Assembly (NCBI GenBank): GCA_905197435.1 | Contig: CAJJYX010000015.1 | Span: forward strand, 1 to 30,938 | Direction: 5' to 3' | From: an uncultured Bacteroides sp. | GTDB taxonomy: Bacteria > Bacteroidota > Bacteroidia > Bacteroidales > Bacteroidaceae | Length of the DNA: 30,938 nucleotides | Part shown: positions 16,318 through 24,799 of the stretch, piece by piece | How the letters are laid out: each line of letters starts with the position of its first letter | How positions within the stretch are numbered: position 1 is the first letter of the stretch | Made by a program: the position numbers and the translations under genes | Notes under the pieces: model-generated | What the model saw: only the letters and a program-made list of their open reading frames with translations | Told to the model about the DNA's origin: nothing | Databases searched by the model: none

Positions 16318-16349
16318 CACTCTCGAAAAGTATAAATGAATTCAATGAT

Positions 16350-17288
16350 ATGGAAAACAGAAGTTTAGTCACCATTGCCGAACATAGCCGGGAAAAAATC
16401 CTCTATATGCTCGAGATGGCGAAAGAGTTTGAAGCCCATCCCAACCGGCATATATTGGACGGGAAAGTAGTTGCCACCCTATTTTTCGAACCTTCCACCC
16501 GCACACGCCTCAGTTTCGAGACTGCCGCCAACCGCCTCGGAGCACGTGTCATTGGGTTCAGCGACCCAAAGGCCACCAGCTCGTCCAAGGGAGAGACTCT
16601 GAAAGACACCATCAAGATGGTGAGCAACTACGCCGATATCATCGTGATGCGGCACCATCTCGAAGGGGCTGCACGCTATGCCAGCGAGGTTACCACCGTG
16701 CCCATTGTCAACGCCGGAGACGGAGCCAACCAGCATCCCTCACAGACCATGCTCGACCTCTACTCCATCTACAAGACGCAAGGCACGCTGGAAAATCTGA
16801 ATATTTTCCTGGTGGGTGACTTGAAATATGGCCGTACCGTTCACTCCCTGCTGATGGCAATGCGCCACTTCAACCCTACCTTCCACTTCATTGCCCCTAA
16901 CGAGCTGCGGATGCCCGAAGAGTATAAAATCTACTGCCGCGAGCACAACATCAAGTACGTGGAGCATACAGATTTTACGGAAGAAATCATTGCGGATGCC
17001 GACATCCTCTACATGACCCGTGTACAGCGTGAACGCTTCACCGACCTCATGGAGTACGAACGGGTGAAGAATGTCTATATCCTGCGCAACAAGATGCTGG
17101 AACATACCCGACCCAACCTGCGCATCCTGCATCCGCTGCCCCGCGTCAACGAAATAGCTTACGATGTGGACGACAATCCTAAAGCATACTATTTCCAGCA
17201 GGCACAAAACGGGCTGTATGCACGCGAAGCCATTCTGTGCGATGTACTGGGCATCACGCTGGATGACATCAAAAAAGACACGAAGTGA
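16350..17288 (+). CDS. pyrB: Aspartate carbamoyltransferase catalytic chain
   Basis: This enzyme condenses carbamoyl phosphate with aspartate, the committed step of pyrimidine synthesis. The protein has 312 residues (normal about 310), starting at the ATG 16350 ([12 protein letters not shown]). An upstream in-frame ATG at 16227 would add 41 residues from the palindrome region with no homology. The carbamoyl-phosphate loop FEPSTRTR (residues 46-53), the mobile Lys80 loop ([11 protein letters not shown]), [10 protein letters not shown] and the C-terminal HPLPRVNEI are all present. pyrI follows after 80 nt, so a regulated heteromeric enzyme is expected. Confidence 0.97.
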   Translation: MENRSLVTIAEHSREKILYMLEMAKEFEAHPNRHILDGKVVATLFFEPSTRTRLSFETAANRLGARVIGFSDPKATSSSKGETLKDTIKMVSNYADIIVMRHHLEGAARYASEVTTVPIVNAGDGANQHPSQTMLDLYSIYKTQGTLENLNIFLVGDLKYGRTVHSLLMAMRHFNPTFHFIAPNELRMPEEYKIYCREHNIKYVEHTDFTEEIIADADILYMTRVQRERFTDLMEYERVKNVYILRNKMLEHTRPNLRILHPLPRVNEIAYDVDDNPKAYYFQQAQNGLYAREAILCDVLGITLDDIKKDTK

Positions 17289-17368
17289 GCCGTCCGTCCT
17301 TTTTCAAAATTATTTTAGGCGCGGATTACATGTCTAAAAACATCTGACATACCATAAAAAATAAAAAA

Positions 17369-17824
17369 ATGAGAAAACAAGAATTGCAAGTCGCCGCTTT
17401 GGAAAACGGCACTGTAATAGACCATATACCCTCCGAGAAACTGTTTACTGTGGTCTCCCTGCTCGGTCTGGAACACATGAGCAACAACATAACCATCGGC
17501 TTCAACCTCAAAAGCAAGAAGCTGGGTACGAAAGGCATCATCAAGATTGCCGACAAATTTTTCTGCGATGAAGAGATAAACCGCATCGCCGTGGTAGCTC
17601 CCAATGTAAAACTGAACATCATCCGCGATTACGAAGTGGTAGAGAAGCGTGAAGTACGTCTACCCGACGAACTGCGCGGAATAGTGAAATGTGCCAATCC
17701 AAAATGTATCACGAACAATGAGCCGATGCCGACCTTGTTCCACGTTGTGGACAAGGACAACTGCATTATCAAATGCCACTATTGCGAGAAAGAACAGACG
17801 AGGGAAGAAATTCATTTAATTTGA
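17369..17824 (+). CDS. pyrI: Aspartate carbamoyltransferase regulatory chain
   Basis: This is the regulatory subunit that binds nucleotides and holds PyrB trimers together. It has 151 residues, as in E. coli (153). The N-terminal allosteric domain has [10 protein letters not shown] and NITIGFNL. The C-terminal zinc domain has C108-x4-C113 and C136-x2-C139, which matches the four zinc ligands of the family. It follows pyrB and precedes the flavin-reductase gene by 9 nt, so all belong to one transcript. Confidence 0.97.
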   Translation: MRKQELQVAALENGTVIDHIPSEKLFTVVSLLGLEHMSNNITIGFNLKSKKLGTKGIIKIADKFFCDEEINRIAVVAPNVKLNIIRDYEVVEKREVRLPDELRGIVKCANPKCITNNEPMPTLFHVVDKDNCIIKCHYCEKEQTREEIHLI

Positions 17825-17833
17825 TGGTGGATA

Positions 17834-18400
17834 ATGAAAGAAGACTGGAAACCCGGGACAATGATTTATCCGCTACCTGCCGTATTGGTGAGCTGCGGAA
17901 GCATTCCGGAAGAATATAACATTCTGACTATCGCATGGACGGGGACGATTTGCACGAATCCGCCCATGTGCTATATTTCTGTACGTCCCGAACGCCACTC
18001 CTACAATATCATCAAGCGGAATATGGAGTTTGTCATCAATCTCACCACGAAGGACATGGCACGGGCCACGGACTGGTGTGGCGTGCGTTCCGGCAAAGAC
18101 TACAATAAATTTGAAGAAATGCATCTGACACCCGGGAAAAGCACCGTAGTCAGCGCCCCTCTTATTGAAGAATCACCACTTTGCATTGAGTGCCGGGTGA
18201 AAGAGATTGTATCCCTCGGCTCACATGATATGTTTATAGCCGATGTGGTGAACGTCCGCGCCGATACCCGCCATCTGAATGCGGAAACCGGCAAGCTGGA
18301 ACTCGCAGAAACAAATCCGCTGGTCTATGTGCACGGAGGATACTATGAACTGGGAGAAAAAATCGGCAAGTTCGGATGGTCGGTGGAAAAAAAGAAGTAA
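17834..18400 (+). CDS. Flavin reductase-like FMN-binding protein
   Basis: This is a 188-residue protein of the flavin reductase / flavoredoxin family (split-barrel FMN binding). It shows the N-terminal PAVLVSCGS and NILTIAWTGTICTNPPMCYISV pattern, where the Thr/Ser-rich turn contacts FMN phosphate, and FVINLTT further on. There is no signal peptide, so it is cytoplasmic. It likely reduces or binds flavin using NAD(P)H, but the partner is unknown. It starts 9 nt after the pyrI stop and is followed after 17 nt by the PorT-like gene. Its presence in a pyrimidine operon may be simple hitch-hiking. Confidence 0.85.
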   Translation: MKEDWKPGTMIYPLPAVLVSCGSIPEEYNILTIAWTGTICTNPPMCYISVRPERHSYNIIKRNMEFVINLTTKDMARATDWCGVRSGKDYNKFEEMHLTPGKSTVVSAPLIEESPLCIECRVKEIVSLGSHDMFIADVVNVRADTRHLNAETGKLELAETNPLVYVHGGYYELGEKIGKFGWSVEKKK

Positions 18401-18417
18401 GCTAAAGCGACAAAGAG

Positions 18418-19188
18418 ATGGAACTGCGACGAATCCTGATGGGACTATATCTATTGGCTCTCCCCGCCATGATGTGGGGACAGACTCCGGTTGTGCCCGG
18501 CACTGCCGATGAAGAGCATCCCAAACGTCACAATGAGACCCCGGTCAATTTCGGCATCAAAGGCGGTTTCACCTCCTCTTTATTCATTGTGTCCCAATTC
18601 AGCATCAACGGAGTGTCTATCGACGAAGTGCAGAACAATTATAAAATAGGGTATTTCGGTTCCCTTTTCATGCGGATAAACTTCGACCGCCACTTCCTGC
18701 AGCCGGAAATATCCTACAACATCAACCGTTGCAACATCACCTTTGAAAAGCCCCTGCCCGAAAATGCCGCATCGGGAGCCGTACCGAAGGAAGCTTCCAT
18801 TGCATCGTCCATCCACAGTATAGACATTCCCGTCATCTACGGATACAATTTCATCAAGGAAGGGCCGTACAGTCTCGCTATCTTTGGCGGACCAAAAGTG
18901 CGTTATATATGGGGCCGGAAAAGCAACATGGACTTCGAGAACTTCAACCAAGTGGATATCCATGAAAGACTGCATCCACTCAATCTCAGCCTCACGACAG
19001 GTGTATCCGTCACCATATCACGTGTCTTTTTCGATTTCCGCTATGACATAGGACTGCACAACATCTCCAAAAGCGTAACTTATGATATTCCGGCCGATAA
19101 CGACGTCGCAGGTGAAAATACGAAAAACGAAATCCGTTTTCACCGTAGGGACAATGTTCTGAGTTTTTCTTTCGGAGTATTCTTTTGA
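18418..19188 (+). CDS. PorT-like outer-membrane beta-barrel protein
   Basis: This is a 256-residue protein with a signal peptide (about 1-21, ending MMWGQ). Alternating hydrophobic strands follow: [60 protein letters not shown] and [10 protein letters not shown]. It ends with Phe (…FSFGVFF), the usual C-terminal residue of outer-membrane barrels. GIKGG…, together with LQPEISY, is typical of the PorT / OMP_b-brl_2 group. Some members take part in type IX secretion, but most, as here, have no known job. It is the last gene of the pyrB transcript, 17 nt after the flavin protein gene. Confidence 0.8.
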   Translation: MELRRILMGLYLLALPAMMWGQTPVVPGTADEEHPKRHNETPVNFGIKGGFTSSLFIVSQFSINGVSIDEVQNNYKIGYFGSLFMRINFDRHFLQPEISYNINRCNITFEKPLPENAASGAVPKEASIASSIHSIDIPVIYGYNFIKEGPYSLAIFGGPKVRYIWGRKSNMDFENFNQVDIHERLHPLNLSLTTGVSVTISRVFFDFRYDIGLHNISKSVTYDIPADNDVAGENTKNEIRFHRRDNVLSFSFGVFF

Positions 19189-19233
19189 CAATAAATTTCT
19201 TCCTTTTCTTTCAATTTATTCATTTATTTCCCG

Positions 19234-19241
19234 TAAATTTG
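19234..19241 (+). promoter_or_regulatory. -7 promoter element for glyA
   Basis: TAAATTTG fits TAnnTTTG and lies 50 bp before the glyA start. The -33 region is AT-rich without an exact TTTG. Confidence 0.55.
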
Positions 19242-19291
19242 TACACTTAATAAGAGAACATAGATTTTATCAAACTTACCTAATAAGCAGA

Positions 19292-20572
19292 ATGAAAAGA
19301 GATGATTTAATTTTCGACATTATCGAAAAAGAACACCAACGTCAGCTCAAAGGCATTGAACTGATTGCATCAGAGAACTTTGTAAGTGACCAGGTTATGC
19401 AGGCAATGGGCTCCTGCCTCACCAACAAATATGCTGAAGGATATCCCGGCAAGCGTTACTATGGTGGGTGTGAGGTAGTGGACCAAAGTGAACAGATTGC
19501 CATCGACCGCCTGAAACAAATCTTCGGCGCAGAATGGGCCAACGTACAGCCGCACTCCGGTGCGCAAGCCAATGCAGCCGTATTCCTTGCCGTACTCAAT
19601 CCGGGCGACAAGTTCATGGGTCTGAACCTTGCACACGGCGGTCACCTCTCCCACGGCTCTCTGGTCAACACTTCCGGTATTATCTATACCCCTTGTGAAT
19701 ACAATCTGAACCGGGAAACCGGTCGCGTAGACTATGATCAAATGGAAGAAATCGCTCTGCGCGAGAAACCCAAAATGATTATTGGCGGTGGTTCTGCTTA
19801 TTCCCGTGAATGGGATTACAAGCGCATGCGTGAAATTGCAGACAAGATAGGCGCCATCCTGATGATCGACATGGCCCATCCTGCCGGATTGATTGCAGCC
19901 GGTGAGCTGGATAACCCCGTGAAATATGCCCACATCGTGACTTCCACTACCCACAAGACCTTACGTGGTCCGCGCGGTGGCGTTATCATGATGGGCAAGG
20001 ACTTCCCCAATCCTTGGGGTAAAAAGACTCCGAAGGGAGAAATCAAAATGATGTCCCAGTTGCTTGATTCTGCCGTATTCCCCGGTATCCAGGGCGGTCC
20101 GTTGGAACACGTCATTGCAGCCAAAGCCGTTGCTTTCGGTGAAATCCTGCAACCGGAATGGAAGGAATATGCCAAGCAGGTGAAGAAAAACGCCGCTGTC
20201 CTGGCACAAGCCTTGATAGACCGTGGCTTCACCATCGTTTCCGGCGGTACGGACAATCACTCCATGCTGGTTGACCTGCGCAGCAAATATCCCGATTTGA
20301 CCGGTAAGGTTGCAGAAAAAGCGCTGGTATCTGCCGATATCACCGTAAACAAGAACATGGTTCCGTTTGACAGCCGTTCGGCCTTCCAAACTTCCGGTAT
20401 CCGTCTGGGTACTCCTGCCATCACGACCCGTGGTGCCAAAGAAGACCTGATGCTTGAAATTGCTGAAATGATTGAGACCGTTCTGTCCAATGTTGACAAT
20501 GAACAAGTCATTGCAGACGTCCGTGCACGCGTCAATGCAAAGATGAAGGAATATCCTTTGTTCGCTTATTAA
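19292..20572 (+). CDS. glyA: Serine hydroxymethyltransferase
   Basis: This PLP enzyme converts serine and tetrahydrofolate to glycine and 5,10-methylene-THF, the main one-carbon source. At 426 residues it has the usual length. Signatures are [33 protein letters not shown], the PLP lysine K222 in [13 protein letters not shown], and [10 protein letters not shown]. It is monocistronic, with its own promoter, and a long perfect hairpin follows the stop. It converges with fhs, another THF enzyme. Confidence 0.98.
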   Translation: MKRDDLIFDIIEKEHQRQLKGIELIASENFVSDQVMQAMGSCLTNKYAEGYPGKRYYGGCEVVDQSEQIAIDRLKQIFGAEWANVQPHSGAQANAAVFLAVLNPGDKFMGLNLAHGGHLSHGSLVNTSGIIYTPCEYNLNRETGRVDYDQMEEIALREKPKMIIGGGSAYSREWDYKRMREIADKIGAILMIDMAHPAGLIAAGELDNPVKYAHIVTSTTHKTLRGPRGGVIMMGKDFPNPWGKKTPKGEIKMMSQLLDSAVFPGIQGGPLEHVIAAKAVAFGEILQPEWKEYAKQVKKNAAVLAQALIDRGFTIVSGGTDNHSMLVDLRSKYPDLTGKVAEKALVSADITVNKNMVPFDSRSAFQTSGIRLGTPAITTRGAKEDLMLEIAEMIETVLSNVDNEQVIADVRARVNAKMKEYPLFAY

Positions 20573-20590
20573 TAAGCAGACAGAATTAAG

Positions 20591-20651
20591 AATTAAAAAT
20601 TAAAGGCTGCGCAATGTTCGTTTTGAACTGCGCAGCCTTTAATTTTTAATT
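20591..20651. terminator. Bidirectional terminator between glyA and fhs (repeated palindrome, copy 2)
   Basis: This is a perfect 23-bp stem (20591-20613 with 20629-20651) whose GC core is AAAGGCTGCGCA / TGCGCAGCCTTT. Inside the loop GTTC/GAAC can extend it. A-rich and T-rich ends supply a U-run in both directions. The core is identical to the hairpin at 9605-9646. Confidence 0.9.
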
Positions 20652-20674
20652 CTAAACGCGCTCCGCGCGTTTAG
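20652..20674. terminator. Second GC-rich hairpin overlapping the fhs stop codon
   Basis: CTAAACGCGC (20652-20661) pairs perfectly with GCGCGTTTAG (20665-20674) around a 3-nt loop. The fhs TAA (20671-20673) is inside the stem. With the neighbouring palindrome it forms a double hairpin at the end of fhs. Confidence 0.7.
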
Positions 20675-22341
20675 CTCAACCCTTCTATATTACCATCCAC
20701 AATATCAATGTGTTCGGCTTGTGGTTTCTTAGGTAATCCCGGCATACGGAGAATTTCACCGGCGATGGCTACAATCATTTCCGCACCGTTATTGACCACA
20801 ATATCCTTGATGTGGAATTCGAAGTTGTTGACTGCACCGTATATCTTCGGGTCGGCAGAGAAGGAGTACTGCGTCTTGGCGATACAGACGGGGTAATGGC
20901 TGATGCCCATCTGTTCTATCAGTTTGATAACCTTGCGGGAGTGGAGACTGTAAGTCACTACACTTGCTCCGTAGAGGTTGCAGGCTACCTTTTCAATTTT
21001 ACGTTCCACGCAATCGTTCTCTTCGTAAGTGAAGGTCAGTGGTTCGGATGGTTTGTTCTCGATAGTATCTACTACCAGATTGGCAAGGTCAACGGCCCCC
21101 TCTCCTCCTTTGGCAAAGGCGTTGTTCACGGCAAAACCGACCTCGAGCTTTTCTTCGCAATGGCGGCGGATAGCTTCTACCTCTTCATCCGTATCACTGG
21201 CAAAACGGTTGAATGCCACGATGACCTGCTGACCGAATGAACGCAGATTACGTACATGCTTGTCGAGATTGCCGAAGCCCTCTTTCAGCCCTTCCATATT
21301 CGGTTCCTTGATGCGGTCCAGGCTGACGCCGCCATGCATCTTCAGTCCTTGTGCGGTAGCAACGATTATCGTCAACTTGGGCTGGAGGCCACTCTTACGG
21401 CACTTGATATTGTAGAACTTCTCTGCACCCAGGTCAGCACCGAAACCGGCTTCCGTCACTACATAATCGCCGAATGTCATAGCCATCTTCGTAGCAAGAA
21501 TGGAGTTGCAACCATGTGCAATGTTTGCGAACGGTCCACCATGAACAAAAGCAGCAGTGCCTTCGGTGGTCTGTACCAGATTGGGATTGATAGCGTCTTT
21601 CAACAGGACAGTAATAGCTCCAGCCACTCCTAACTCCCTCACAGTAAAAGGAGTACCATCAAAACGAAATCCCAAAATAATGTTCTCGATGCGACGGCGA
21701 AGGTCTTCAAGGTCTCTCGCTAAGCAGAGAATGGCCATAATTTCGGAGGCCGGAGTAATATCGAAGCCAGACTCCTCGGTAATGCCGTTGGTGCTCGGTC
21801 CCAGTCCGGTGACAATACTCCGCAAGGAACGGTCATTTACATCGAGTACACGCCGCCAGATAATTTCTTTCAGCCCGAAACCGTCTGCCTGATGTTGGTA
21901 CAGATAATTGTCGAGCAAAGCGGAAATCATGTTGTGCGCTGAAGTAATGGCATGAAAATCCCCCGTGAAATGCAGATTGATTTTTTCCATGGGAAGCACC
22001 TGGGCATATCCTCCACCGGCAGCACCGCCTTTCATACCGAAACATGGTCCCAATGAGGGCTCGCGCAGAGCCACAATCGCTTTTTTGCCTATCTTGTTCA
22101 GTCCCAATGCCAAACCGATGGATACAGTAGTCTTTCCGATACCCGCTTTGGTCGCTGTAATTGCAGTAACCAGTATCAAATTACTTTTCTTCACTTTCTC
22201 TTCATCAATCAGATGGGTGGGAATCTTAGCTATGTAGCGGCCATAGTTCTCTACTTCGTCACGTGGAATACCCACGCTTTCAGCAACCTGCTTTATCTTT
22301 TTCAGCTCTATGCTGCGGGCTATTTCAATGTCCGATTTCAT
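20671..22341 (-). CDS. fhs: Formate-tetrahydrofolate ligase (10-formyl-THF synthetase)
   Basis: This enzyme makes 10-formyl-THF from formate, ATP and THF. At 556 residues it matches the family (about 555-560). The ATP loop [16 protein letters not shown] lies near residue 60. Other signatures are [50 protein letters not shown] and the C-terminal MPGLPKKP. It is monocistronic with a good promoter. The gene end overlaps a hairpin shared with glyA. In a fermenting gut anaerobe it would capture formate for purine synthesis. Confidence 0.97.
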   Translation of the reverse strand: MKSDIEIARSIELKKIKQVAESVGIPRDEVENYGRYIAKIPTHLIDEEKVKKSNLILVTAITATKAGIGKTTVSIGLALGLNKIGKKAIVALREPSLGPCFGMKGGAAGGGYAQVLPMEKINLHFTGDFHAITSAHNMISALLDNYLYQHQADGFGLKEIIWRRVLDVNDRSLRSIVTGLGPSTNGITEESGFDITPASEIMAILCLARDLEDLRRRIENIILGFRFDGTPFTVRELGVAGAITVLLKDAINPNLVQTTEGTAAFVHGGPFANIAHGCNSILATKMAMTFGDYVVTEAGFGADLGAEKFYNIKCRKSGLQPKLTIIVATAQGLKMHGGVSLDRIKEPNMEGLKEGFGNLDKHVRNLRSFGQQVIVAFNRFASDTDEEVEAIRRHCEEKLEVGFAVNNAFAKGGEGAVDLANLVVDTIENKPSEPLTFTYEENDCVERKIEKVACNLYGASVVTYSLHSRKVIKLIEQMGISHYPVCIAKTQYSFSADPKIYGAVNNFEFHIKDIVVNNGAEMIVAIAGEILRMPGLPKKPQAEHIDIVDGNIEGLS

Positions 22342-22387
22342 ACAGAGTCTTTTTCTTTAAGTAACAACTTTAACGTTTTGAAAATTG

Positions 22388-22418
22388 CAAAAGTACGAAA
22401 GATGTAGGAAAGTACAAA
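22388..22418 (-). promoter_or_regulatory. Bacteroides-type promoter for fhs
   Basis: On the minus strand a -33 TTTG (22415-22418) is followed after 19 bp by TACTTTTG (22388-22395). This is an exact match to both consensus elements, 46 bp upstream of the start codon. Confidence 0.75.
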
Positions 22419-22457
22419 AGAATGCTGTATTTTCATCATACCCCCCATGTCTTCCGT

Positions 22458-24611
22458 CTATTTGAACCGCGACGTATCCACCGCCTCCCGTTGCTTCTCC
22501 TTATATCCTCCGAACTTATAGGTGAACGACACGCCGAACTCTCGGAAGCATGAGTAATGGTTCGTCACATTCTGCGTCTTAAAACGGATGCGGGGAGATA
22601 TCTGTCCCGTCTCAAAAATATCATTGCAGTAGAGGTTGAGGATGGCTTTATTCTTGGCAAAGCCATAGCGCAGGGCAACATTCACATTGCCCGAAGTGGG
22701 TAGGTCGTAGATACCTTGAATGGCTTTACTATGCACAAATCCGACTACCGTCAGCTTCAAATCGGGTTTAGTGGAAAGGGTAAAAGTATTGCTCATCTGG
22801 GCAATGCCATAGCACTGCTTTCTGTCGAAAGGAATATCCCAGAAATCACCATCCTTTTCATGATGCCACAAGCCGATGAGGGTAAGACGTGAATTCAACC
22901 AATTCTTTATTTTGAACGGTACAGAAGCTTGTATGCCTGCCTGTTGCTGATAATCGAAATTGAGAGTCTTGTAGATTTCGACCAAACGTTCGGAGGATTG
23001 GTAAAGAGTCTGCACGGAGTAGTCCTTGGTGTGGTTGAACCATGCGCTGAAAATGTATTTACTCTTCAAAATATAGGTCATTTTGAGTTCATACTCTTGT
23101 GACGGTTTCAGCAACGGATTACCATGCAGTTCGGAATATCCGCCGCCAATGTATGAGACGGCATCCTGCACGGCCCAGTAATCGGGATAGTCCTTGTCAC
23201 TGCTAAGGGAGAGCTGAAGGATATGTCCGGGGGCAGGCATGTAATTCAAGTTGATGATGGGATACCAGTCCCACTGGTTCCAGACGGGAGTCTTGTAATG
23301 CTCCGCGGCCAAGGAAACGTCCAAAGCAAGTTTATTGCCGAAACTTTTGCTGAATCCCGCATAGATATTCCAGGTCTGTTCGCGGCGGCGAGACTCCATG
23401 TTGTTCAAGGCATCCGATGAGGTCAATTGTTCACCGGTTTCGGGGTCGTAATAATATTGGTAGCTGTTGTCGATGCTGGTGGTGTAGATGGCTCCATAAT
23501 TCAAATTCCAACCTTTCCCCAGGTTGTGTTCCTGAGCTAGAAAAAGCTTCCACCGGTTGATGCGCTGGCAGTCTTCGGTATAGAAATCCAGCTCATCGCC
23601 CTGCATACGGCTATGCAGCAACTGGTCGGATGGAGAACGGTAGTAGGTCAGTTCGGCACCAGCTTTCAAGCCGAAAGGAGTGCGGTAGTCGAGACGGCCG
23701 TTGTGCAGCCAATCATTGCTGTTGGTATGGGTTGTGGATACCTGTGTACCTGTCACACTTTTCCTGTTGTGGGAGGTGGAATAACCGCCGTTATAGACGA
23801 AACTCAGCTGATGGTCCTTGGCGATGTTATAGTCCGCCCCTACCCGGAAGCTATGGGTATGGCTGCGGCCACGGCTCACCTCATCTGTTGTCATGGGATG
23901 AACCGAGCCGTCTGCCAGTGTGTGCACAGCCTCTTTTCCGGTAGTAGAGTAGCTCCGGCCATGGCTGTGCGAGTAAAGAAAATCTACTGAGAATTTATTC
24001 TTGTTGAAGAGTAGGCTGGCACGTTCCTCAAAGCCCTCATTATGCTTCTGGCGAAACTTGGCGTAAAGTTCTCCTTGCCAGGAGCCGGAGCCGCCCGCCG
24101 ACTGTTTCAAGGTGATATTGATAAGCGCGCCACGCACTTGGTAACTTGCAGGGGCATTGTACATGACTTCCGCTTTCTCTATGCGGCTGGCGGGAATACT
24201 CCGCAACAGGGCATAGAGCTGCCCGATACTGAGGGTACTCACCTTTCCGTCCAAGATAACAGTGACTCCCTGGCCTGCCAGTTGCAGCCCGCCATTCATC
24301 TCGATGACACCGGGAAGTTCTTTTACCGCATCGTAGGCATTGTCTACGGGAAGGTTACGAATAAGGCGGGGTAAATCATACACCAGTTTGCCTTGTGCGG
24401 CTTTTACGATGGGACGCTCACCGGTAATCATCACCTCCGGCAAGGTCTGATAAAGGCTGTCCAGGCGGGCATCGGTCGTGATAAGGCTGTCGGCGCTGAG
24501 AATGCGGTTATCGTCAGAATTAGAGGCAGCTACGCTGCTGTTGTTCTCTTGTGCCGAAAGGCTGATGCTCAGAGCACAGCAGGCAATGGATAGCAGACAA
24601 AATCGTTTCAT
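22458..24611 (-). CDS. Outer-membrane beta-barrel receptor (TonB-dependent-like, plug plus barrel)
   Basis: This is a 717-residue protein. The ATG at 24611 gives a clean signal peptide (MKRFCLLSIACCALSISLSAQ). An earlier in-frame ATG at 24686 would run into the promoter/operator region. A plug-like domain follows (about 60-190): PEVMITGERPIVKAAQGKLV, NAYDAVKELPGV, GQGVTVILDGK and SIPASRIEKAEVMYNAPASY. After it comes a barrel of about 500 residues rich in aromatic strands, ending FGVSFTYKFGGYKEKQ…. It resembles the outer membrane beta-barrel family group without the N-terminal carboxypeptidase-like domain. No SusD partner is adjacent, so the substrate is unknown. It is divergent from a histidine kinase, and the shared upstream region holds phased repeats that suggest regulation by that system. 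Confidence 0.87.
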   Translation of the reverse strand: MKRFCLLSIACCALSISLSAQENNSSVAASNSDDNRILSADSLITTDARLDSLYQTLPEVMITGERPIVKAAQGKLVYDLPRLIRNLPVDNAYDAVKELPGVIEMNGGLQLAGQGVTVILDGKVSTLSIGQLYALLRSIPASRIEKAEVMYNAPASYQVRGALINITLKQSAGGSGSWQGELYAKFRQKHNEGFEERASLLFNKNKFSVDFLYSHSHGRSYSTTGKEAVHTLADGSVHPMTTDEVSRGRSHTHSFRVGADYNIAKDHQLSFVYNGGYSTSHNRKSVTGTQVSTTHTNSNDWLHNGRLDYRTPFGLKAGAELTYYRSPSDQLLHSRMQGDELDFYTEDCQRINRWKLFLAQEHNLGKGWNLNYGAIYTTSIDNSYQYYYDPETGEQLTSSDALNNMESRRREQTWNIYAGFSKSFGNKLALDVSLAAEHYKTPVWNQWDWYPIINLNYMPAPGHILQLSLSSDKDYPDYWAVQDAVSYIGGGYSELHGNPLLKPSQEYELKMTYILKSKYIFSAWFNHTKDYSVQTLYQSSERLVEIYKTLNFDYQQQAGIQASVPFKIKNWLNSRLTLIGLWHHEKDGDFWDIPFDRKQCYGIAQMSNTFTLSTKPDLKLTVVGFVHSKAIQGIYDLPTSGNVNVALRYGFAKNKAILNLYCNDIFETGQISPRIRFKTQNVTNHYSCFREFGVSFTYKFGGYKEKQREAVDTSRFK

Positions 24612-24676
24612 GTTCCTTTTGTATTTAAATTTCATTAATCTTTGTTTGCAAAGTACGGCAGAATCGGCGGGACACT

Positions 24677-24737
24677 GTGTTATCAATGGCTTACCAAGTG
24701 TTATCCAGTGTTATCGGGAGTGTTATTTAGTCTTATC
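24677..24737 (+). promoter_or_regulatory. Helically phased direct repeats (GTGTTATC), probable regulator operator
   Basis: GTGTTATC occurs at 24677, 24698 and 24708, GTGTTATT at 24720 and GTCTTATC at 24730. The start-to-start distances are 21, 10, 12 and 10 bp. A weaker GGCTTACC fills the gap at 24688. All lie on about one helix face, as expected for tandem binding of an OmpR-type regulator. They stand between the beta-barrel receptor gene and the kinase gene, just upstream of the kinase -7 element. Confidence 0.75.
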
Positions 24738-24764
24738 AGATGATATGGTTCACAATATTAATCA

Positions 24765-24772
24765 TACCTTTG
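24765..24772 (+). promoter_or_regulatory. -7 promoter element for the kinase-regulator operon
   Basis: TACCTTTG matches the consensus exactly and lies 27 bp before the kinase start. No -33 TTTG is present, which would fit an activator-dependent promoter given the repeats ending at 24737. Confidence 0.65.
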
Positions 24773-24799
24773 TAGATGTAAAAGCAACCGGAAACGAAC

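Larger units (their letters stand above)
15899..16349. other. Gene-free, palindrome-rich region between PBP1A and pyrB
   Basis: I see no believable gene in this stretch. Short reading frames here lack family resemblance and are low-complexity (runs of A and AG). It holds a 24-bp perfect palindrome, an AACGAC/GTCGTT hairpin (16157-16171), two overlapping inverted repeats (16197-16246) and a promoter-like element before pyrB (16310). It may include a long 5' leader for pyrB or a small RNA; neither can be shown from sequence alone. Confidence 0.6.

Noticed and set aside
16227..16349. N-terminal extension of PyrB from an upstream ATG
   Set aside because: It has no homology to PyrB, includes the palindromic region, and the start at 16350 gives the normal length.
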